From Oscillospiraceae bacterium (lineage in GTDB: Bacteria; Bacillota; Clostridia; Oscillospirales; Ruminococcaceae), in the NCBI GenBank assembly GCA_017465665.1, contig JAFTVU010000016.1, forward strand, positions 1 through 64,000: a stretch of 64,000 bases of DNA. Reading direction: 5' to 3'. The position numbers were made by a program, and so were the translations under genes. Below the pieces are notes generated by a model. The model did not search any database. It saw nothing but the letters and a program-made list of their open reading frames with translations, and was not told the DNA's origin. Position 1 is the stretch's first letter. Each line of letters opens with the position of its first letter. Shown here one piece after another: positions 51,929 through 62,400 of this stretch.

Positions 51929-51961
51929 GATAAGCATTTTATGTCGAAAGGAAGATGACCA

Positions 51962-53854
51962 ATGGCAACAGGATATACTCTTGAAGAGTATGATGTTGTG
52001 GTTATAGGTGCAGGACATGCGGGTTGTGAGGCTGCTCTTGCTGCTGCAAGGCTCGGAATGAAGACTGCGATTTTCACGTTATCGCTTGACTGCATTGCAA
52101 ATATGCCGTGCAATCCTTGTATCGGCGGCTCTGCAAAGGGTCAGATAGTATGTGAGATAGATTCTCTTGGCGGTGAGATGGGAAAGGCTGCTGATGCAAC
52201 CTTTATACAATCCCGTATGCTGAACAGGGGAAAGGGTCCTGCTGTTCATAGTCTCAGAGTGCAGAGTGATCGTAACAAGTATCACCTGTATATGAAAAAA
52301 TGTCTAGAGGATACACCAAATCTCTATATCAAGCAGGCTGAGGTGGTATCAGTTGATGTGGAGGATGGCAGGATAACTGCTGTACGCACCAAGCTGGGTG
52401 CAGTTCATCCGTGTAAGGCGGCGATCATTACTACCGGTACATATCTTAATGGTAAGATACATATCGGTGAGCTGAATTACGAGGCAGGTCCTGATAATGT
52501 GCTGCCGTCAACAGGTCTTACTGAATGTCTGAAAGAACTGGGCTGTACTATGCGCCGTTTCAAGACAGGTACTCCTGCTAGAGTTCATAAGCGCTCGATC
52601 AATTTCGATGTTCTGGAAAAGCAGGTCGGCGATGAGCAGATAATTCCTTTTGCGTTTGACAATGATGAAAAGCTTGAAAATATAGTTGATTGCTATGTTT
52701 CCTATACAAATGCTGAGACTCACAAGGTCATTCTTGATAATCTGCACAGATCTCCTTTGTATTCGGGCAGGATAGAGGGTGTTGGTCCGCGCTATTGCCC
52801 GAGTATTGAGGATAAGATAGTGCGTTTCAAGGAAAAGGAACGTCATCAGCTTTTTCTGGAGCCGATGGGTCTTGATACTGATGAGTATTATGTACAGGGT
52901 ATGAGCTCATCTTTGCCTGAGGATGTGCAGCTTAAATTCATGCGTACCATCAAGGGTCTTGAGAATGTTGAAATAATGCGCCCTGCATACGCAATTGAAT
53001 ATGACTGCTGTGATCCTTTGGAACTATTACCGACACTGGAATTCAAGAAGATATCCGGTCTGTATGGTGCAGGACAGTTCAACTGTACCAGTGGTTATGA
53101 GGAGGCCGCTGCTCAGGGTATAGTTGCAGGTATTAATGCGGCGAGGAAAATAGCAGATAAAGAGCCTGTTATACTTGACAGAGCATCAAGCTATATTGGT
53201 ACTCTGATTGACGATCTGGTTACTAAGGGATGTACAGAGCCTTATCGTATGATGACTTCACGCAGTGAGTACCGTCTGATACTCCGTCAGGATAATGCGG
53301 CTGAACGTCTTATGCCGCTTGGTCATGATATTGGTCTGATATCTGATGAGCGTTATAAAAAGTATCTTGCAGAGAAGAAGCTGGTTGAAGATGAGCTTGA
53401 AAGAGTTCGTATGACTACTATCCATGCTTCTGAAGAACTTAATAAGCTTCTTGTTGAGCGTGGAACCAGCCCGATAACTAACGGAGTACGCATGATAGAG
53501 CTGTTGAAGCGTCCACAAGTCGCTTATGAGGATCTGAAGCCTTTTGATAAAAAACGCCCCGAGCTGAAATATTCGGTGGTAAATAAGATAGAGATAGAGC
53601 TGAAATATTCGGGTTACATCAAGATACAGCAGGAGCAGATAGATAAGATGCGTAAGCTTGAATCAAAGCTGTTGCCTGCAGATATCGACTATAAAACTAT
53701 AAAGGGACTGCGTCTTGAGGCGCAGGAGAAGCTGCATAAGTTCAAGCCTTTGAATGTTGGTCAGGCTGGACGAATTTCAGGTGTTAATCCTGCGGATGTT
53801 TCTGTGCTGCTTATCTGGCTTGCAGGAAAGGGAGGTAATAATGGACAGAATTAA
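51962..53854 (+). CDS. mnmG: tRNA uridine-5-carboxymethylaminomethyl modification enzyme MnmG
   Basis: MnmG (GidA), with MnmE, uses FAD and folate to modify U34 of several tRNAs. The 630-residue product has the FAD motif [20 protein letters not shown] (residues 12-31), the conserved [43 protein letters not shown], and the helical C-terminus ending with [19 protein letters not shown]. mnmE is not in this window. Its end overlaps rsmG by 14 bases. GAAAGGAAG precedes the ATG. Confidence 0.96.
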   Translation: MATGYTLEEYDVVVIGAGHAGCEAALAAARLGMKTAIFTLSLDCIANMPCNPCIGGSAKGQIVCEIDSLGGEMGKAADATFIQSRMLNRGKGPAVHSLRVQSDRNKYHLYMKKCLEDTPNLYIKQAEVVSVDVEDGRITAVRTKLGAVHPCKAAIITTGTYLNGKIHIGELNYEAGPDNVLPSTGLTECLKELGCTMRRFKTGTPARVHKRSINFDVLEKQVGDEQIIPFAFDNDEKLENIVDCYVSYTNAETHKVILDNLHRSPLYSGRIEGVGPRYCPSIEDKIVRFKEKERHQLFLEPMGLDTDEYYVQGMSSSLPEDVQLKFMRTIKGLENVEIMRPAYAIEYDCCDPLELLPTLEFKKISGLYGAGQFNCTSGYEEAAAQGIVAGINAARKIADKEPVILDRASSYIGTLIDDLVTKGCTEPYRMMTSRSEYRLILRQDNAAERLMPLGHDIGLISDERYKKYLAEKKLVEDELERVRMTTIHASEELNKLLVERGTSPITNGVRMIELLKRPQVAYEDLKPFDKKRPELKYSVVNKIEIELKYSGYIKIQQEQIDKMRKLESKLLPADIDYKTIKGLRLEAQEKLHKFKPLNVGQAGRISGVNPADVSVLLIWLAGKGGNNGQN

Positions 53855-54539
53855 ATATGTGCAGGATACTTTCAGTTCTGCAGGAATAGATATCACGGCT
53901 GAAATGGCTGATAAGTATGTACGCCTGTGTGATTATATGGTGGAATATAATAAAAATGTTAATCTAACTGCAATAACAGAGTTTGAAGATGTAGTGATGA
54001 AGCATTTTGTAGATAGCGTTCTGCCATTTACTATGGTAGATATCAAAGATGGTAGCAGTTTTATTGATGTTGGAACAGGTGCTGGCTTTCCGTCTCTGCC
54101 ATTGCTGATATATCGACCCGATCTGAAAGGCACGCTTTGTGACAGCCTGAACAAGAGATGTGTGTATCTTGAAAAAGCGTGTGCTGAGATCGGAATTAAA
54201 GCCGAGATCATCCATGCAAGAAGCGAAGAACTCGGACGTAAGCAGCGCGAAAAATATGATTTCTCAACAGCGAGAGCGGTTGCGGCTATGCCTGTTTTAA
54301 TGGAATACTGTATGCCGTTTGTAAAGGTTGGGGGAAGATTCATTGCTTTGAAGTCTGTGAATGAGGATATGTCTGCTGCTGATAATGCCGCTAAGCAGCT
54401 TGGTGGAGATAAGCCGTCTGTCACAGATTATAAATTACCAAATGGGGATGACCGACGTCTGGTTATCACAAAAAAAATCATCCAGACTCCGACAAAATTC
54501 CCCAGAAGTACTGCTAATATAGCTAAGAAGCCGCTGTAA
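53841..54539 (+). CDS. rsmG: 16S rRNA (guanine-527-N7)-methyltransferase
   Basis: RsmG methylates G527 of 16S rRNA; its loss gives low-level streptomycin resistance in several bacteria. The 232-residue product has [19 protein letters not shown], the SAM motif [17 protein letters not shown], and [16 protein letters not shown]. The start at 53841 lies within mnmG with GGGAGG upstream, so translation is coupled. Its stop codon lies in the loop of the following terminator. Confidence 0.95.
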   Translation: MDRIKYVQDTFSSAGIDITAEMADKYVRLCDYMVEYNKNVNLTAITEFEDVVMKHFVDSVLPFTMVDIKDGSSFIDVGTGAGFPSLPLLIYRPDLKGTLCDSLNKRCVYLEKACAEIGIKAEIIHARSEELGRKQREKYDFSTARAVAAMPVLMEYCMPFVKVGGRFIALKSVNEDMSAADNAAKQLGGDKPSVTDYKLPNGDDRRLVITKKIIQTPTKFPRSTANIAKKPL

Positions 54540-54554
54540 TGCGGCTTCTTTTGT
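54525..54554 (+). terminator. Terminator overlapping the rsmG stop codon
   Basis: Ten-bp stem AAGAAGCCGC/GCGGCTTCTT (54525-54534 with 54541-54550). The rsmG TAA is in the loop and TTTT follows. Confidence 0.82.
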
Positions 54555-54616
54555 CGTATTTTGGCGTAGTTAGTCGGGAAATGCGATATTTACTTGTGGA
54601 AATTTTATCCTTTTGG

Positions 54617-54625
54617 TGCTACAAT
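54617..54625 (+). promoter_or_regulatory. Extended -10 promoter of noc
   Basis: TGC followed by TACAAT (54620-54625), 36 bases before the ATG. No clear -35. Confidence 0.5.
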
Positions 54626-54661
54626 AAGAGCATAAAGAAACAGAACGAAAGGATGTTATAT

Positions 54662-55495
54662 ATGAATATATTATTCGGCAATAAAGATAAAATAGTACAT
54701 AAAGTAGTTATGCTTCCGCTTGCAAGTCTCACACCAAACAAGGCGCAGCCAAGAAAGGTGTTTGATGAGATAGCGCTGCACCAGCTTTCACAGAGCATAA
54801 AGGAAAATGGGGTTATACAGCCTGTATGCGTCAGAAAGACTGGGGTTACCTATGAAATAATCAGCGGTGAGCGTAGATGCAGAGCCTCCAAAATGGCGGG
54901 ACTGACCGAAGTGCCGTGTATCGTTATGGATGTGGATGAGGAAAGATCTGCGGTGCTCGCTCTCATCGAAAACATACAGCGTAGCGATCTGAGCTTTTTT
55001 GAAGAAGCAATAGCGATAGATGAGCTTATTACTATCTACGGATTGACTCAGCAGGAGGCGGCAAAGAGATTGGGTAAGGCACAGTCTACGATCGCAAATA
55101 AGCTGCGACTTCTTCGCTTTACTGATGCTGAAAGAAATATGCTTGCTTGCAATGATGTTACCGAACGACAGGCGAGGGCGTTGATAAGAATAGATGATGC
55201 AGAAAAGCGTATCAATGCACTGAACGAGGTCGTGCGAAAAAGAATGAGCCTTGAGCAGACGGAAGAAATGGTAGAGGATATCCTTAACAGCAATGGTGCT
55301 TGCAAGAAAAATCAGACAGAGAAAAGAGCTTCTATCTTCAATATTCCTGTACCTCGTATTTATATTAATAGTATCAATAAGATAGTCAGCCGTATGAAAA
55401 ATGCAAATATATGCTGCGAAACATTCACTAATCGCAGTGAAAAGTACTTTGAATACACGATCAAGATCCCTGTTACTGTCGATATGTGCAAATAA
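54662..55495 (+). CDS. noc: Nucleoid occlusion protein Noc (ParB family)
   Basis: Noc is a ParB paralogue that keeps the division septum off the nucleoid. The 277-residue product has an amphipathic-like N-terminus MNILFGNKDK (a membrane-targeting helix in B. subtilis Noc), the CTP-binding ParB box GERRCRASKMAG, the ENIQRSDLSFFEEA motif, and a helix-turn-helix (LTQQEAAKRLGKAQSTIANKLRLL). Its place between rsmG and soj matches B. subtilis. GAAAGGATG precedes the ATG. The specific Noc site was not searched genome-wide. It could also be a second ParB. Confidence 0.87.
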   Translation: MNILFGNKDKIVHKVVMLPLASLTPNKAQPRKVFDEIALHQLSQSIKENGVIQPVCVRKTGVTYEIISGERRCRASKMAGLTEVPCIVMDVDEERSAVLALIENIQRSDLSFFEEAIAIDELITIYGLTQQEAAKRLGKAQSTIANKLRLLRFTDAERNMLACNDVTERQARALIRIDDAEKRINALNEVVRKRMSLEQTEEMVEDILNSNGACKKNQTEKRASIFNIPVPRIYINSINKIVSRMKNANICCETFTNRSEKYFEYTIKIPVTVDMCK

Positions 55496-55498
55496 GGT

Positions 55499-55514
55499 TG
55501 TTCCACATGGAATA
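55499..55514 (+). promoter_or_regulatory. parS-like site 2 (one-base variant)
   Basis: TGTTCCACATGGAATA, the same sequence as site 1 with one change, immediately after the noc stop. Confidence 0.65.
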
Positions 55515-55537
55515 TTTCGATCGATTATGTCGAAAAT

Positions 55538-55553
55538 TGTTCCATGTGGAACA
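55538..55553 (+). promoter_or_regulatory. parS-like site 3
   Basis: TGTTCCATGTGGAACA, the exact reverse complement of site 1, between noc and soj and 40-60 bases before the soj promoter element. Confidence 0.8.
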
Positions 55554-55589
55554 TTTTTTATAAAAACACTTTATTTTTCGACAGAAGTG

Positions 55590-55598
55590 TGCTATACT
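55590..55598 (+). promoter_or_regulatory. Extended -10 promoter of soj
   Basis: TGC followed by TATACT (55593-55598), 34 bases before the TTG start, close to parS-like site 3, so ParB binding could affect it. Confidence 0.5.
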
Positions 55599-55631
55599 AT
55601 ATAAGTAATATGATGTAAAGGGGGAAAAACT

Positions 55632-56420
55632 TTGGGCATCGTTATTGGTATAGTCAATCAAAAGGGCGGAGTAGGCAAAACTACCACTGCCGTGAATGTA
55701 GCCGCAGGTCTGGGTGCACTTGGACGCAAGGTGCTGTTGATAGATTTCGATCCGCAGGGAAATGCAACAACAGGCTTTGGTATAAAGAAAAAAACTCTGG
55801 ACGCAACTACATACGAAGTGATAATGGGGGATAAGCGTCCGCAGGAGGCTATCGTCAGCACAAGATACAAGAACGTAAAGATAATGCCCGCAACCAGTCA
55901 GCTTTGTGAGGCTGAACTGCAGCTGGCAGAAGTGGAGCAGAGAAATCATCAGCTTCGTAAGGTAATATTGCAGGTTAAAGATGATTACGATATAGTTATC
56001 GTTGATTGTTTGCCGTCATTAGGTATACTGGCGATAAATGCGTTGGTTGCCTGTGATAAGATAATAGTTCCTATGGTATGTGAGCCTTTTGCGCTTGAGG
56101 GACTTGCTCAGCTTATGCAGACGGTTAAGAAAGTAAAAAGAGCAGCTAACAAGGATCTTCAGTTAATGGGTATCGTGTTCACAATGCTTGATAAGCGTCT
56201 GCTTGCAAGCAATGAGATAATGCGTGATATCAAGAGATCCTTTCCGCAGGATGTTATCTTCCACACAGAGATACCGAGAAATGTACGTATCACAGAGGCT
56301 CAGAGCAACGGCGAGCCGATAATTTATTACGATAAGAACTCAAAGGGCGGCGATGCGTACAAGCGTCTATCAAAGGAGATACTTGAGAAATGCCGCGAAA
56401 TGGAGAGAAAGAATGGCTAA
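55632..56420 (+). CDS. soj: Chromosome-partitioning ATPase ParA (Soj)
   Basis: Soj is a deviant Walker A ATPase that works with ParB-parS in chromosome segregation and in control of DnaA. The 262-residue product has GIVNQKGGVGKTTTAVNVAAGL at residues 6-27, DFDPQGNATTGFG, and DIVIVDCLPSLGILAINAL. It starts with TTG behind AAGGGGGAAAA. It overlaps parB by eight bases. Confidence 0.96.
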   Translation: MGIVIGIVNQKGGVGKTTTAVNVAAGLGALGRKVLLIDFDPQGNATTGFGIKKKTLDATTYEVIMGDKRPQEAIVSTRYKNVKIMPATSQLCEAELQLAEVEQRNHQLRKVILQVKDDYDIVIVDCLPSLGILAINALVACDKIIVPMVCEPFALEGLAQLMQTVKKVKRAANKDLQLMGIVFTMLDKRLLASNEIMRDIKRSFPQDVIFHTEIPRNVRITEAQSNGEPIIYYDKNSKGGDAYKRLSKEILEKCREMERKNG

Positions 56421-57264
56421 AAAAAGAATAAACAGCAATTTCAGCAGTATCTTCGATGATAACAGTATCATGGAGGACAGCGAGAGCCTCAGCACGCTGC
56501 GAATCACCGAGATAGAGCCGAATAAAAATCAGCCGCGAAAGAATTTCGATAAAGAGGCACTGGAGCAGCTGGCTACCTCGATACGAGAGAACGGTGTGCT
56601 TCAGCCGCTGCTTGTAAGACCGCTTGCTACAGGCAGCTACCAGATAATCGCAGGTGAGCGCCGTTGGAGAGCATCCAAGATAGCAGGACTTACAGAAGTT
56701 CCTGTTGTTATCCGTGATGATCTTACAGAAGAACAGGTAATGCAGATAGCGCTGATAGAAAATCTTCAGCGTGAAAACCTTAATCCTATCGAAGAAGCTA
56801 TGGGTTATAAGGAGCTTATAGATAACTACAAGATGACTCAGGATGAGCTTGCCAAGACGCTTGGAAAGGCTCGTTCATCAATTGCGAATTCGCTTGGTCT
56901 GCTGACACTGCCAAAGACAGTTAAGGATCTGCTGGTGGACGGTGCACTTTCTGCAGGTCACTGCAAGGCTCTGAAAGCTATCAAGGATCAGGCTCTGATG
57001 ACTGAGATAGCCCTGCGTGCAGCAGACGGAGAGCTGAGTGTCCGCAGTATCGAGGCTATTGCAAAGCGCGAAGCCAAGAAGAACGATGAAAAGGACGAGA
57101 TCAAGCCGAGGATAGCTTATTATACCGAGGTTGAACTCAGCCTGGCGGAGATGCTTGGAACAAAGGTAAAGATAGCTGAGGGCAAGAAGACCAATACTCT
57201 TCAGATAAGCTTCGATGATAAGGAGCAGCTTGAAGGTATCATCAAGACACTTATGAAGGAATAA
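56413..57264 (+). CDS. parB: Chromosome-partitioning protein ParB (Spo0J)
   Basis: ParB is a CTP-dependent clamp loaded at parS. The 283-residue product has a short variable N-terminus, LRITEIEPNKNQPRKNF, the CTP-binding motif GERRWRASKIAGL, ENLQRENLNPIEEAMGY, and the parS-binding helix-turn-helix MTQDELAKTLGKARSSIANSLGLL. A C-terminal dimer domain follows. The start at 56413 overlaps soj. GGAGAGAAAG is upstream. Confidence 0.96.
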   Translation: MAKKRINSNFSSIFDDNSIMEDSESLSTLRITEIEPNKNQPRKNFDKEALEQLATSIRENGVLQPLLVRPLATGSYQIIAGERRWRASKIAGLTEVPVVIRDDLTEEQVMQIALIENLQRENLNPIEEAMGYKELIDNYKMTQDELAKTLGKARSSIANSLGLLTLPKTVKDLLVDGALSAGHCKALKAIKDQALMTEIALRAADGELSVRSIEAIAKREAKKNDEKDEIKPRIAYYTEVELSLAEMLGTKVKIAEGKKTNTLQISFDDKEQLEGIIKTLMKE

Positions 57265-57314
57265 ATCAGGCGAAATACCTGCAAAATACAGAATAATAAA
57301 GGAAGGCAAAAACC

Positions 57315-58601
57315 ATGATAGACATTAAATTTTTAAGAGAAAATCCCGAAGCAGTTAAGGAAAACATCAAGAAGAAGTTCCAGGACAACAAGCTTCCTCT
57401 GGTTGACGAGGTGATCGAGCTTGATGTAAATTACCGTAAGGCTCTGCAGCGCAAGGAATCCCTGCAGGCAGACAAGAACAAGATATCCAAGAGCATCGGT
57501 GCATTTATGGCTCAGGGCAAGAAAGACGAGGCTGAGGCTGCAAAGGCTCAGGTAAAGGCTTTCTCCGAGGAGCTTGCAGAGCTGGATAAGACAGTTCCCG
57601 AGATGGAGGAGCGCATCAAGACCATCATGATGACCATCCCCAATATCATAGATCCCTCTGTTCCTATCGGTAAGGATGACAGCGAGAACGTTGAGATCAA
57701 GCGCTATGGCGAGCCTGTAGTTCCTGATTTCGAGGTTCCTTATCATGCTGAGATCATGGAGAAGCTCAACGGTATCGATCTTGACAGCGCAAGAAAGGTA
57801 GCAGGTAATGGCTTCTACTATCTCATGGGCGATATCGCAAGACTGCATTCCGCAGTTATCTCCTATGCAAGAGATTTCATGATCGACCGCGGCTTCACAT
57901 ACTGCATCCCTCCTTTCATGATCAGAAGCAACGTTGTAACAGGCGTTATGAGCTTTGCTGAGATGGACGCTATGATGTACAAGATCGAGGGCGAGGATCT
58001 GTATCTTATCGGTACATCCGAGCACTCCATGATCGGTAAGTTCATTGATACCATCATCGATGAGCAGTCCCTGCCCCAGACTCTGACATCCTATTCTCCC
58101 TGCTTCCGTAAGGAAAAGGGCGCTCACGGTATTGAGGAGAGAGGCGTTTACCGTATCCACCAGTTTGAGAAGCAGGAGATGATCGTAGTCTGCAAGCCTG
58201 AGGAGTCCGCTATGTGGTTCGATAAGCTGTGGCAGAACACTGTTGATCTGTTCCGCTCCATGGATATCCCTGTAAGAACTATCGAGTGCTGCTCCGGTGA
58301 CCTGGCTGATCTTAAGGTCAAGTCCTTTGACGTTGAGGCGTGGTCTCCCAGACAGAAGAAGTATTTCGAGGTAGGCAGCTGCACCAACCTCGGCGACGCT
58401 CAGGCAAGACGTCTTAAGATCCGTGTAAGCGGCGAGGATGGCAAGAAGTACTTTGCTCATACACTGAACAACACTGTTGTTGCTCCTCCCAGAATGCTTA
58501 TCGCGTTCCTTGAGAACAATCTCAACGAGGATGGCAGCGTGAATATCCCTGAGGTTCTGAGACCTTACATGGGCGGCAAGGCTAAGATAGAAGTCTGCTG
58601 A
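57315..58601 (+). CDS. serS: Seryl-tRNA synthetase
   Basis: SerRS charges tRNA-Ser and tRNA-Sec. The 428-residue product has the N-terminal tRNA-binding coiled coil (about 30-105) and a class II core with motif 2 SYSPCFRKEKGAHGIEERG and motif 3 TVVAPPRMLIAFLENN. Length is standard. AAAGGAAGGC precedes the ATG. No T-box is seen in the 50-base gap, so it is probably transcribed from the par operon. Confidence 0.95.
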   Translation: MIDIKFLRENPEAVKENIKKKFQDNKLPLVDEVIELDVNYRKALQRKESLQADKNKISKSIGAFMAQGKKDEAEAAKAQVKAFSEELAELDKTVPEMEERIKTIMMTIPNIIDPSVPIGKDDSENVEIKRYGEPVVPDFEVPYHAEIMEKLNGIDLDSARKVAGNGFYYLMGDIARLHSAVISYARDFMIDRGFTYCIPPFMIRSNVVTGVMSFAEMDAMMYKIEGEDLYLIGTSEHSMIGKFIDTIIDEQSLPQTLTSYSPCFRKEKGAHGIEERGVYRIHQFEKQEMIVVCKPEESAMWFDKLWQNTVDLFRSMDIPVRTIECCSGDLADLKVKSFDVEAWSPRQKKYFEVGSCTNLGDAQARRLKIRVSGEDGKKYFAHTLNNTVVAPPRMLIAFLENNLNEDGSVNIPEVLRPYMGGKAKIEVC

Positions 58602-58634
58602 TAATTGAGACAGAGGTAATATATGGCGGGATCG

Positions 58635-58678
58635 AAAATGCTCGTTTAACGCGGGCATTTTTGGTCTTGCCTTTTTTT
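58635..58678 (+). terminator. Terminator after serS
   Basis: Ten-bp stem AAAATGCTCG/CGGGCATTTT (58635-58644 with 58652-58661), with a second T-run at 58672-58678. Confidence 0.7.
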
Positions 58679-58695
58679 CAATATATTTTTACAAT
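58667..58695 (+). promoter_or_regulatory. Promoter of the ABC transporter operon
   Basis: TTGCCT (58667-58672), a 17-base spacer, TACAAT (58690-58695). It overlaps the tail of the serS terminator. Confidence 0.6.
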
Positions 58696-58733
58696 AATTT
58701 ACAATTTTGTAATTTGGAACAATGGGAGGAACA

Positions 58734-59435
58734 ATGGCTTTTGTAACACTTGATAACGTGTATAAGCGCTATCGCATGGGAGAAGTAACGATAAATGCAG
58801 CGGATGGAATGACGTTTGATATCGAAAAGGGTGAGTTTGTTATAATCGTAGGTCCAAGCGGCTCAGGAAAGACAACTGTTCTCAATATGCTGGGTGGTAT
58901 GGATACCTGTGACGAGGGTATCATCAGTGTAGACGGAGCAAGAGTTGACGGCTATAACAGAAAGCAGCTTACAGAGTACCGCCGCCATGATATCGGCTTC
59001 ATATTCCAGTTCTATAATCTGCTGCCAAATCTCACAGCGAAAGAGAACGTTGAGCTTGCTGTGCAGACTACAAAGGACTTTATCCCTGCAGCTGAGATAC
59101 TGGAAAAGGTCGGTCTGGGCGAGCGTCTGGACAATTTCCCTGCACAGCTTTCGGGCGGTGAGCAGCAGCGTGTATCCATTGCAAGAGCACTGAGCAAGAG
59201 ACCAAAGCTCCTCCTGTGCGATGAGCCGACAGGCGCACTGGATTACAATACAGGAAAGGTGATACTGAAGCTTCTTCAGGATACCTGCCGCAAGGATGGT
59301 ATGACGGTTATTCTGGTAACGCATAACTCTGCTATAGCGCCCATGGCGGACAGAGTCATCAAGATAAAGAACAGCAAGGTGAGCAAGGTAATTCTGAACG
59401 AGAATCCCACACCCGTGGAAGAGATCGAGTGGTAA
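58734..59435 (+). CDS. ABC transporter ATP-binding protein (MacB/LolD type)
   Basis: The 233-residue product is the ATPase of a type VII-like ABC system. It has Walker [11 protein letters not shown], the Q-loop [18 protein letters not shown], the signature [15 protein letters not shown], Walker [13 protein letters not shown] and the H-loop VTHNS. GGGAGG precedes the ATG at 58734. It is paired with the large FtsX-type permease 15 bases downstream. Confidence 0.93.
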   Translation: MAFVTLDNVYKRYRMGEVTINAADGMTFDIEKGEFVIIVGPSGSGKTTVLNMLGGMDTCDEGIISVDGARVDGYNRKQLTEYRRHDIGFIFQFYNLLPNLTAKENVELAVQTTKDFIPAAEILEKVGLGERLDNFPAQLSGGEQQRVSIARALSKRPKLLLCDEPTGALDYNTGKVILKLLQDTCRKDGMTVILVTHNSAIAPMADRVIKIKNSKVSKVILNENPTPVEEIEW

Positions 59436-59450
59436 AACGGGGGTAGAATA

Positions 59451-62400
59451 TTGAAAGCGATAAACAAGAATATCCTCCGTGATATAGCGCATTCCAAGGG
59501 ACGCTTCATGTCGATCATGTTGATATGTATGATAGGCGTTGGATTTTTCAGTGGAGTGAGTGCAACGGGCAATGATATGAAGCTATCTGCGGATAGGCTG
59601 TATGACAAACAGAATCTGTTTGATCTGCGAGTACTTTCCACTTTCGGTCTTACAGATGATGACGCGGCTGCTATCAGAGATGTGACAGGTGTATCGGAGG
59701 TATATACCTCAAAGTATTCAGATCTGGCTGTATATTTCAATGACAGGGAGTATCTTACCCGTGTATATTCGTGGAATAACGACGAGGTTAATAAGATAAT
59801 TCTGCATGAGGGCAGATTTCCCGAGGCGGAAAACGAGTGTATTGTCAGCGGAAACAGACTTCAGAGCGGCTTTGAGGTGGGTGGAACGGTATCCGTTGCA
59901 GATCTCACAGATGCAGATGAGTTTCCGCTGAAGCATAAGGAATATACCATCGTAGGTACGTTTGACTCACCCATGTATATCTCGATGACGCAGCATGGCA
60001 GTACAACTATCGGTGACGGCGCTCTGGATAGCTTTATGTATGTTACAGAAAGTAATTTTACACAAGAAGTATACACAGAGATATATATCAAATCGGATAA
60101 ACTGACTTCTATGGAAAGCTATTCCGATGAATATGAGCAGCTGCGTGAGGATATCTCAGCAAAATTAGAGGAGCTGGGTATAGACCGCAGTGAGATACGC
60201 TATGATGAAGTTGTCGGAGATGCTTTAGAAGAGCTTGCAGACGGCGAAAAGGAGCTTGAAGAAGCAAAGACTGACGGGGCAAAAGAGCTTGCTGATGCAG
60301 CGGCTGACATCGCTGACGCAGAAAAGCAGATAGCTGAGGGTGAGCAGGAGCTTATCGATGCAAAGGCAGAGCTTGACGATGGCGCAAAGCAGCTTGCAGA
60401 TGCAGAAAAAGAACTTGCTGATGCAAAAACCGAGATAGAAAACGGTAAGATAGATCTGATCGCTGCCAAGAATGAGCTCATCATTGCAGAGCGTGAATTG
60501 CAGGATGCAAGGCTGGATATCATCAATGGCGAGCTTGAACTGAATCAGGCAAAGCAGCTTCTTGACGACAGTAAAGCACAGCTTGACGAGGGTCAGGCGG
60601 AGATAGACAAGAATCTGGCTGAGCTTACAAATGGTAAGGAGCAGCTTGCGGCAGCGAAATTGCAGATAGAGCAGGCAGAGCAGGAATACAATGCAGGATA
60701 TGCTCAGTATGAGCAGGGCATGAATCAGCTTGCAGAGGCTCAGAAGCAGCTTGAACAGGCAATTTTAGTATACGGAGAGGATAATCCGATTGTAATACAA
60801 CTCCAAGTTGAAGCAAAAACAGCAAGTCAGACTCTTGAGCAAACGAAGCTTGCTCTTGATGCGGCGTATGCTCAGATAGAAGCAGGTAAAGCAGAGATAG
60901 CTCAGAATGAGATCGCACTTGCAGAGGGTGAAGCGCAGCTTGAGGAGGCTCAGAAGCAGATAGATGATGGCCGTGTTCAGTATGAGCAGGGTATCAGCGA
61001 CTGGGAAAAGGGATATGCGGAGTTCACTGAGGGCCAGCAGGCATATCTTGAGGGCTACGAACAGTATCTGGATGGGCTTGAGCAGTACAATGACGGTCTT
61101 GCACAGATACAGGACGCAGAGCGTCAGTATAACGAGGGCAAGGCAACTCTTGACGAAAAGCGCCTGGAATATGAGGATGGAGTAAAGCAATACGAGGACG
61201 GTCTAAAAGAGATAGAGGACGCAAAGAAAGAGCTTGCGGAGGGTAAAAAGGATTACGAGGAGGGTCTGCTGACTTTCAATACCGAGATAGCAGATGCCGA
61301 AAGGGAGATAGCCGATGCAAAGCAGAAGATAGCAGATGCAGGCGAGGCGGAGTGGTATATCTTCACACGAGACGATAATCCCGGTTACTCCGAATATGCA
61401 AGCAATGCGGAACGTATCGACAAGATAGCATCCGTATTCCCGATATTCTTCCTGCTGGTTGCGGGACTTGTATGCCTCACCACTATGTCAAGAATGGTAG
61501 AGGAGAACAGAACACAGATAGGAACTCTCAAGGCACTGGGTTATTCCAACAGCCGTGTTATGGCGCATTATATGACCTATGCACTCTCTGCAGCAGCAAT
61601 AGGAAGCGTTGTTGGAGCGTTCGGCGGAATGGTACTGTTCCCCGGTGTTATCATATATGCTTATTCGATCATGTATATCGTTACTGAAGCGGTGTATGTT
61701 TTCAATCCTGTATATATTGTTCTTTCGGCAGGCTCGATGCTGGCAGCTATAGCGCTGACGGTGTTCTTCAGCTGTAGCAAGGTGCTGGCGGAAACTCCTG
61801 CAAGCCTTATGCGACCAAAAGCGCCCAAGGCAGGTAAGAGAGTTCTGCTGGAGCGTATCAGTTTCATCTGGAACAGGCTGAGCTTCTTTGCAAAGGTATC
61901 GGGAAGAAATCTGTTCCGTTACAAGCGCAGGATGTTTATGACCGTTATCGGAATTGCAGGCTGTACAGCACTTATGCTGACGGGCTTTGGCTTGAAGAAT
62001 TCCGTTTCGGATATCATTGATCTGCAGTATGGTGATATATATCACTACAGCGGAATGGTGGCTGTAGCGGATGATATGACGGAGGATGAAACCAAGGCTC
62101 TTTACGATGAGCTGCTGGAATATGATCAGGCAACTGTATATTCACCTGTGCTGCTGAAGCAGTATACACTTTCTTACGGCGATACTAATGTGCAGAGCTA
62201 TATTGCTGTTGCAGAGGATAGTACAGTACTGGAGCAGATGATAGATTTCCGAGAGCGTATCTCAAAGGACAAGCTTTCACTCAGCAATGGCACTATCTGT
62301 ACAGAGAAGCTTGCTACGCTGCTTGGCGTAAGGGCGGGGGATGAAATAACCATCCGAATAAGCGATCAGGAGAGCCGCACCGTAACTATCGGAGCGATAA

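Noticed and set aside
50431..52113. A 560-codon open frame on minus across gyrA
   Set aside because: Antisense shadow of gyrA; composition and lack of a start signal argue against coding.
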